Source: an uncultured Ruminococcus sp. (lineage in GTDB: Bacteria > Bacillota > Clostridia > Oscillospirales > Ruminococcaceae). Taken from it: a DNA stretch of 6,330 bases. Under the pieces are notes generated by a model. It was not told the DNA's origin and did no database searches. It worked only from the letters and a program-made list of their open reading frames with translations. A program made the position numbers and the translations under genes. Within the stretch, counting starts at the first letter, position 1, and the number at the start of each line of letters is the position of its first letter. Where the stretch lies: the NCBI GenBank assembly GCA_937901485.1, contig CALGTT010000194.1:1-6330 (forward strand), written 5' to 3'. Shown here piece after piece: positions 5,939 to 6,330 of the stretch.

Positions 5939-6329
5939 ATTCCGCACGGAACAGCTTTGCAACCGCATCCTCATGCAGTCCCGCACCGATGACGCACAGT
6001 CTGCCGGTCGTTGCCGCACAGCCAAAGCGCACATCCGGTGTGTCCGGTACATAGGCAAAATGGATCCACTTGCCGTCCGCACCTGCCACAATGCCCTTGG
6101 CACGCAGTACCATGCCATAGGTGTCCGCATCAGACAGTGCCGCCAGTGCCTGTTCGATCTCCTCGGCAGTATAGGTCTGTGCCGTTTCCACGCCCCAGCT
6201 TGCAAAGACATCATCCGCATGATGATGCTCATGATCGTGACAGCCGCAGGTGCAGTTCTCGTCATGATCATGATGATGATGCTCATGATCATGACCGCAG
6301 CAGCATTCCTCGTCATGGTCGTGGTGATG
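5937..6329 (-). CDS. CobW/COG0523-type metal chaperone GTPase, C-terminal part (partial, 5' end beyond window)
   Basis: The visible 130 codons run off the right edge, so the N-terminal GTPase domain is not seen. A GTG at 6191 could be called as a start but has no ribosome binding site, and the reading frame upstream is clearly coding, so the gene is treated as truncated by the window. The first 37 visible residues hold 16 His and 6 Cys with many Asp and Glu, a pattern known in zinc-linked COG0523 proteins between the GTPase and C-terminal domains. The remainder reads YTAEEIEQALAAL, then GMVLRAKGIV, then GKWIHFAYVP and GRLCVIGAGLHEDAVAKLF, which fits the CobW C-terminal domain. The family's role is GTP-driven delivery or storage of metal, often zinc under Zur control; the promoter is outside the window, so regulation cannot be judged. 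The gene is co-transcribed with the downstream GTPase-DUF1980-like gene. Confidence 0.85.
   Translation of the reverse strand, partial: HHHDHDEECCCGHDHEHHHHDHDENCTCGCHDHEHHHADDVFASWGVETAQTYTAEEIEQALAALSDADTYGMVLRAKGIVAGADGKWIHFAYVPDTPDVRFGCAATTGRLCVIGAGLHEDAVAKLFRAE
6219..6329 (-). repeat. Tandem duplication encoding the His/Asp/Cys-rich metal-binding tract
   Basis: The encoded tract consists of two similar units of about 17 residues (51 nt). Each has HHHDHDE, then a Cys cluster (CCCG in the first, CTCGC in the second), then HDHEHHH. The plus strand shows runs of ATGATG as a result. The repeat continues to the window edge, so more units may exist. Confidence 0.7.
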
Positions 6330-6330
6330 G

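Overview
The window looks like chromosomal DNA from a fibre-degrading Firmicute, most likely a Ruminococcus-like member of the Oscillospiraceae. The grounds are moderately GC-rich genes with strong AAGGAGG ribosome binding sites, Gram-positive-type lipoprotein signals, sigma-A type promoters with consensus -10 boxes, and a GH5 glycanase carrying tandem modules that resemble the ruminococcal CBM80 family. The genus is an inference from motif recognition; no search was run.

Layout from left to right. Positions 1-45 hold the last 14 codons of a plus-strand gene, followed by an intrinsic terminator (141-173). A promoter (178-206) and a 5' leader hairpin (213-237) precede a 708-residue lipoprotein glycanase on the plus strand (265-2391). 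A bidirectional terminator (2415-2448) separates it from a convergent minus-strand gene for a 381-residue predicted beta-propeller lipoprotein (2456-3601). That gene has a perfect-consensus promoter (3858-3886) and a long leader of about 250 nt, which contains a compact GC-rich multi-hairpin element (3672-3785). An AT-rich intergenic stretch leads to a plus-strand cytidylate kinase-like gene (4262-4882), again closed by a symmetrical terminator (4921-4954). The right end is a minus-strand operon entering from beyond the window. Its first visible gene is the C-terminal part of a CobW/COG0523-type metal chaperone GTPase with a duplicated His/Asp/Cys-rich tract (5937-6329). After 11 nt comes a 320-residue protein that joins a divergent CobW-like P-loop domain to a C-terminal domain resembling the soluble end of YcgQ/TIGR03943 (DUF1980) proteins (4963-5925).

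Functionally there are three unrelated units. The first is surface polysaccharide digestion: a lipid-anchored endoglucanase-type enzyme with its own binding modules, beside a second exported lipoprotein of unknown role. The second is a stand-alone nucleotide kinase-like protein. The third is a metal (probably zinc) handling operon, where translation of the two GTPase-like proteins is likely coupled through a Shine-Dalgarno sequence that overlaps the upstream stop codon. The most unusual items are the GTPase-DUF1980-like fusion, the duplicated metal-binding tract of its partner, and the hairpin element inside the leader of the propeller lipoprotein gene.
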